In this document: piece after piece, positions 23,642 through 23,682 of the stretch
How the letters are laid out: the number at the start of each line of letters is the position of its first letter
Position numbering within the stretch: the stretch's first letter is position 1
DNA from: an uncultured Prevotella sp.
GTDB taxonomy: Bacteria; Bacteroidota; Bacteroidia; Bacteroidales; Bacteroidaceae
NCBI GenBank assembly: GCA_905372445.1
Contig: CAJPPF010000015.1
Span: 1 to 23,682 of the forward strand
Direction of reading: 5' to 3'
Length of the DNA stretch: 23,682 bases
Program-made: the position numbers and the translations under genes
The notes under the pieces: generated by a model
What the model was told of the DNA's origin: nothing
The model's database searches: none
What the model saw: only the letters and a program-made list of their open reading frames with translations

Positions 23642-23682
23642 ATGAAATTATTTAGAAAAAAAGTTTGTTTTTTGGTAATAAC
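23642..23682 (+). CDS. Start of an exported protein (partial, runs off the window)
   Basis: Only about 14 codons are present (MKLFRKKVCFLVI). The Lys/Arg-rich start followed by a hydrophobic run looks like the beginning of a signal peptide. An in-frame ATG at 23636 is an alternative start. The good promoter just upstream supports a real gene; its product cannot be named. Confidence 0.4.
   Translation, partial: MKLFRKKVCFLVI

Overview
The window looks like a chromosomal segment from a Bacteroidota, most likely Prevotellaceae (Prevotella or a close relative). The evidence is a SusC/SusD pair, Bacteroidota lipoprotein signals with acidic residues after the lipobox cysteine, a type IX secretion (T9SS)-like C-terminal domain, and promoters of the Bacteroidota form TTTG-N19-TAnnTTTG. 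These assignments come from reading the sequence only; no database search was run.

Left part (1-4135, minus-strand genes): three small genes of unknown function (148, 110 and 131 aa) and a WYL-domain regulator, set among unusual intergenic DNA. Three related copies of a hairpin-bearing repeat lie directly 3' of the 148 aa, 131 aa and WYL genes. Further right are a 22-bp tandem repeat and a 203-bp MITE-like element with 15-bp perfect terminal inverted repeats and a nested 80-bp palindrome.

4136-6168 (plus strand): an AT-rich, tightly packed three-gene cassette with its own promoter and a closing hairpin. It encodes a TIGR04255-like protein, a protein with an N-terminal hydrophobic stretch and a WDGYG motif, and a 162 aa conserved-looking protein of unknown function. 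This is the best candidate in the window for an undescribed multi-gene system.

6271-17754 (minus strand): an apparent eight-gene operon, read right to left. It holds a truncated CbiK/CbiX-like chelatase, a SusC-type TonB-dependent transporter, a SusD-type lipoprotein, an accessory surface lipoprotein, a two-lobed M16 metalloprotease with signal peptide, a ChaN-like haem/iron-associated protein, a T9SS-domain protein and a FISUMP-like exported protein. It ends at a strong 17-bp hairpin. I infer an outer-membrane import system that takes in a protein or peptide cargo, possibly haem- or iron-loaded, and degrades it in the periplasm, by analogy with FusA/FusC and YddB/PqqL.

17771-19133: a rearranged junction. 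An IS4-family transposase fragment is followed 19 bp later by an anti-sigma-factor-like gene without a sigma partner, then a terminator and a roughly 390-bp inverted-repeat element whose ends match the left-hand repeat family.

19214-23682 (plus strand): an arginine region, argR - GNAT acyltransferase - 33-bp perfect palindrome carrying two ARG-box-like operators - argG, followed by an acyl-CoA synthetase, a 28-bp inverted repeat, and a promoter with the first codons of another exported protein.
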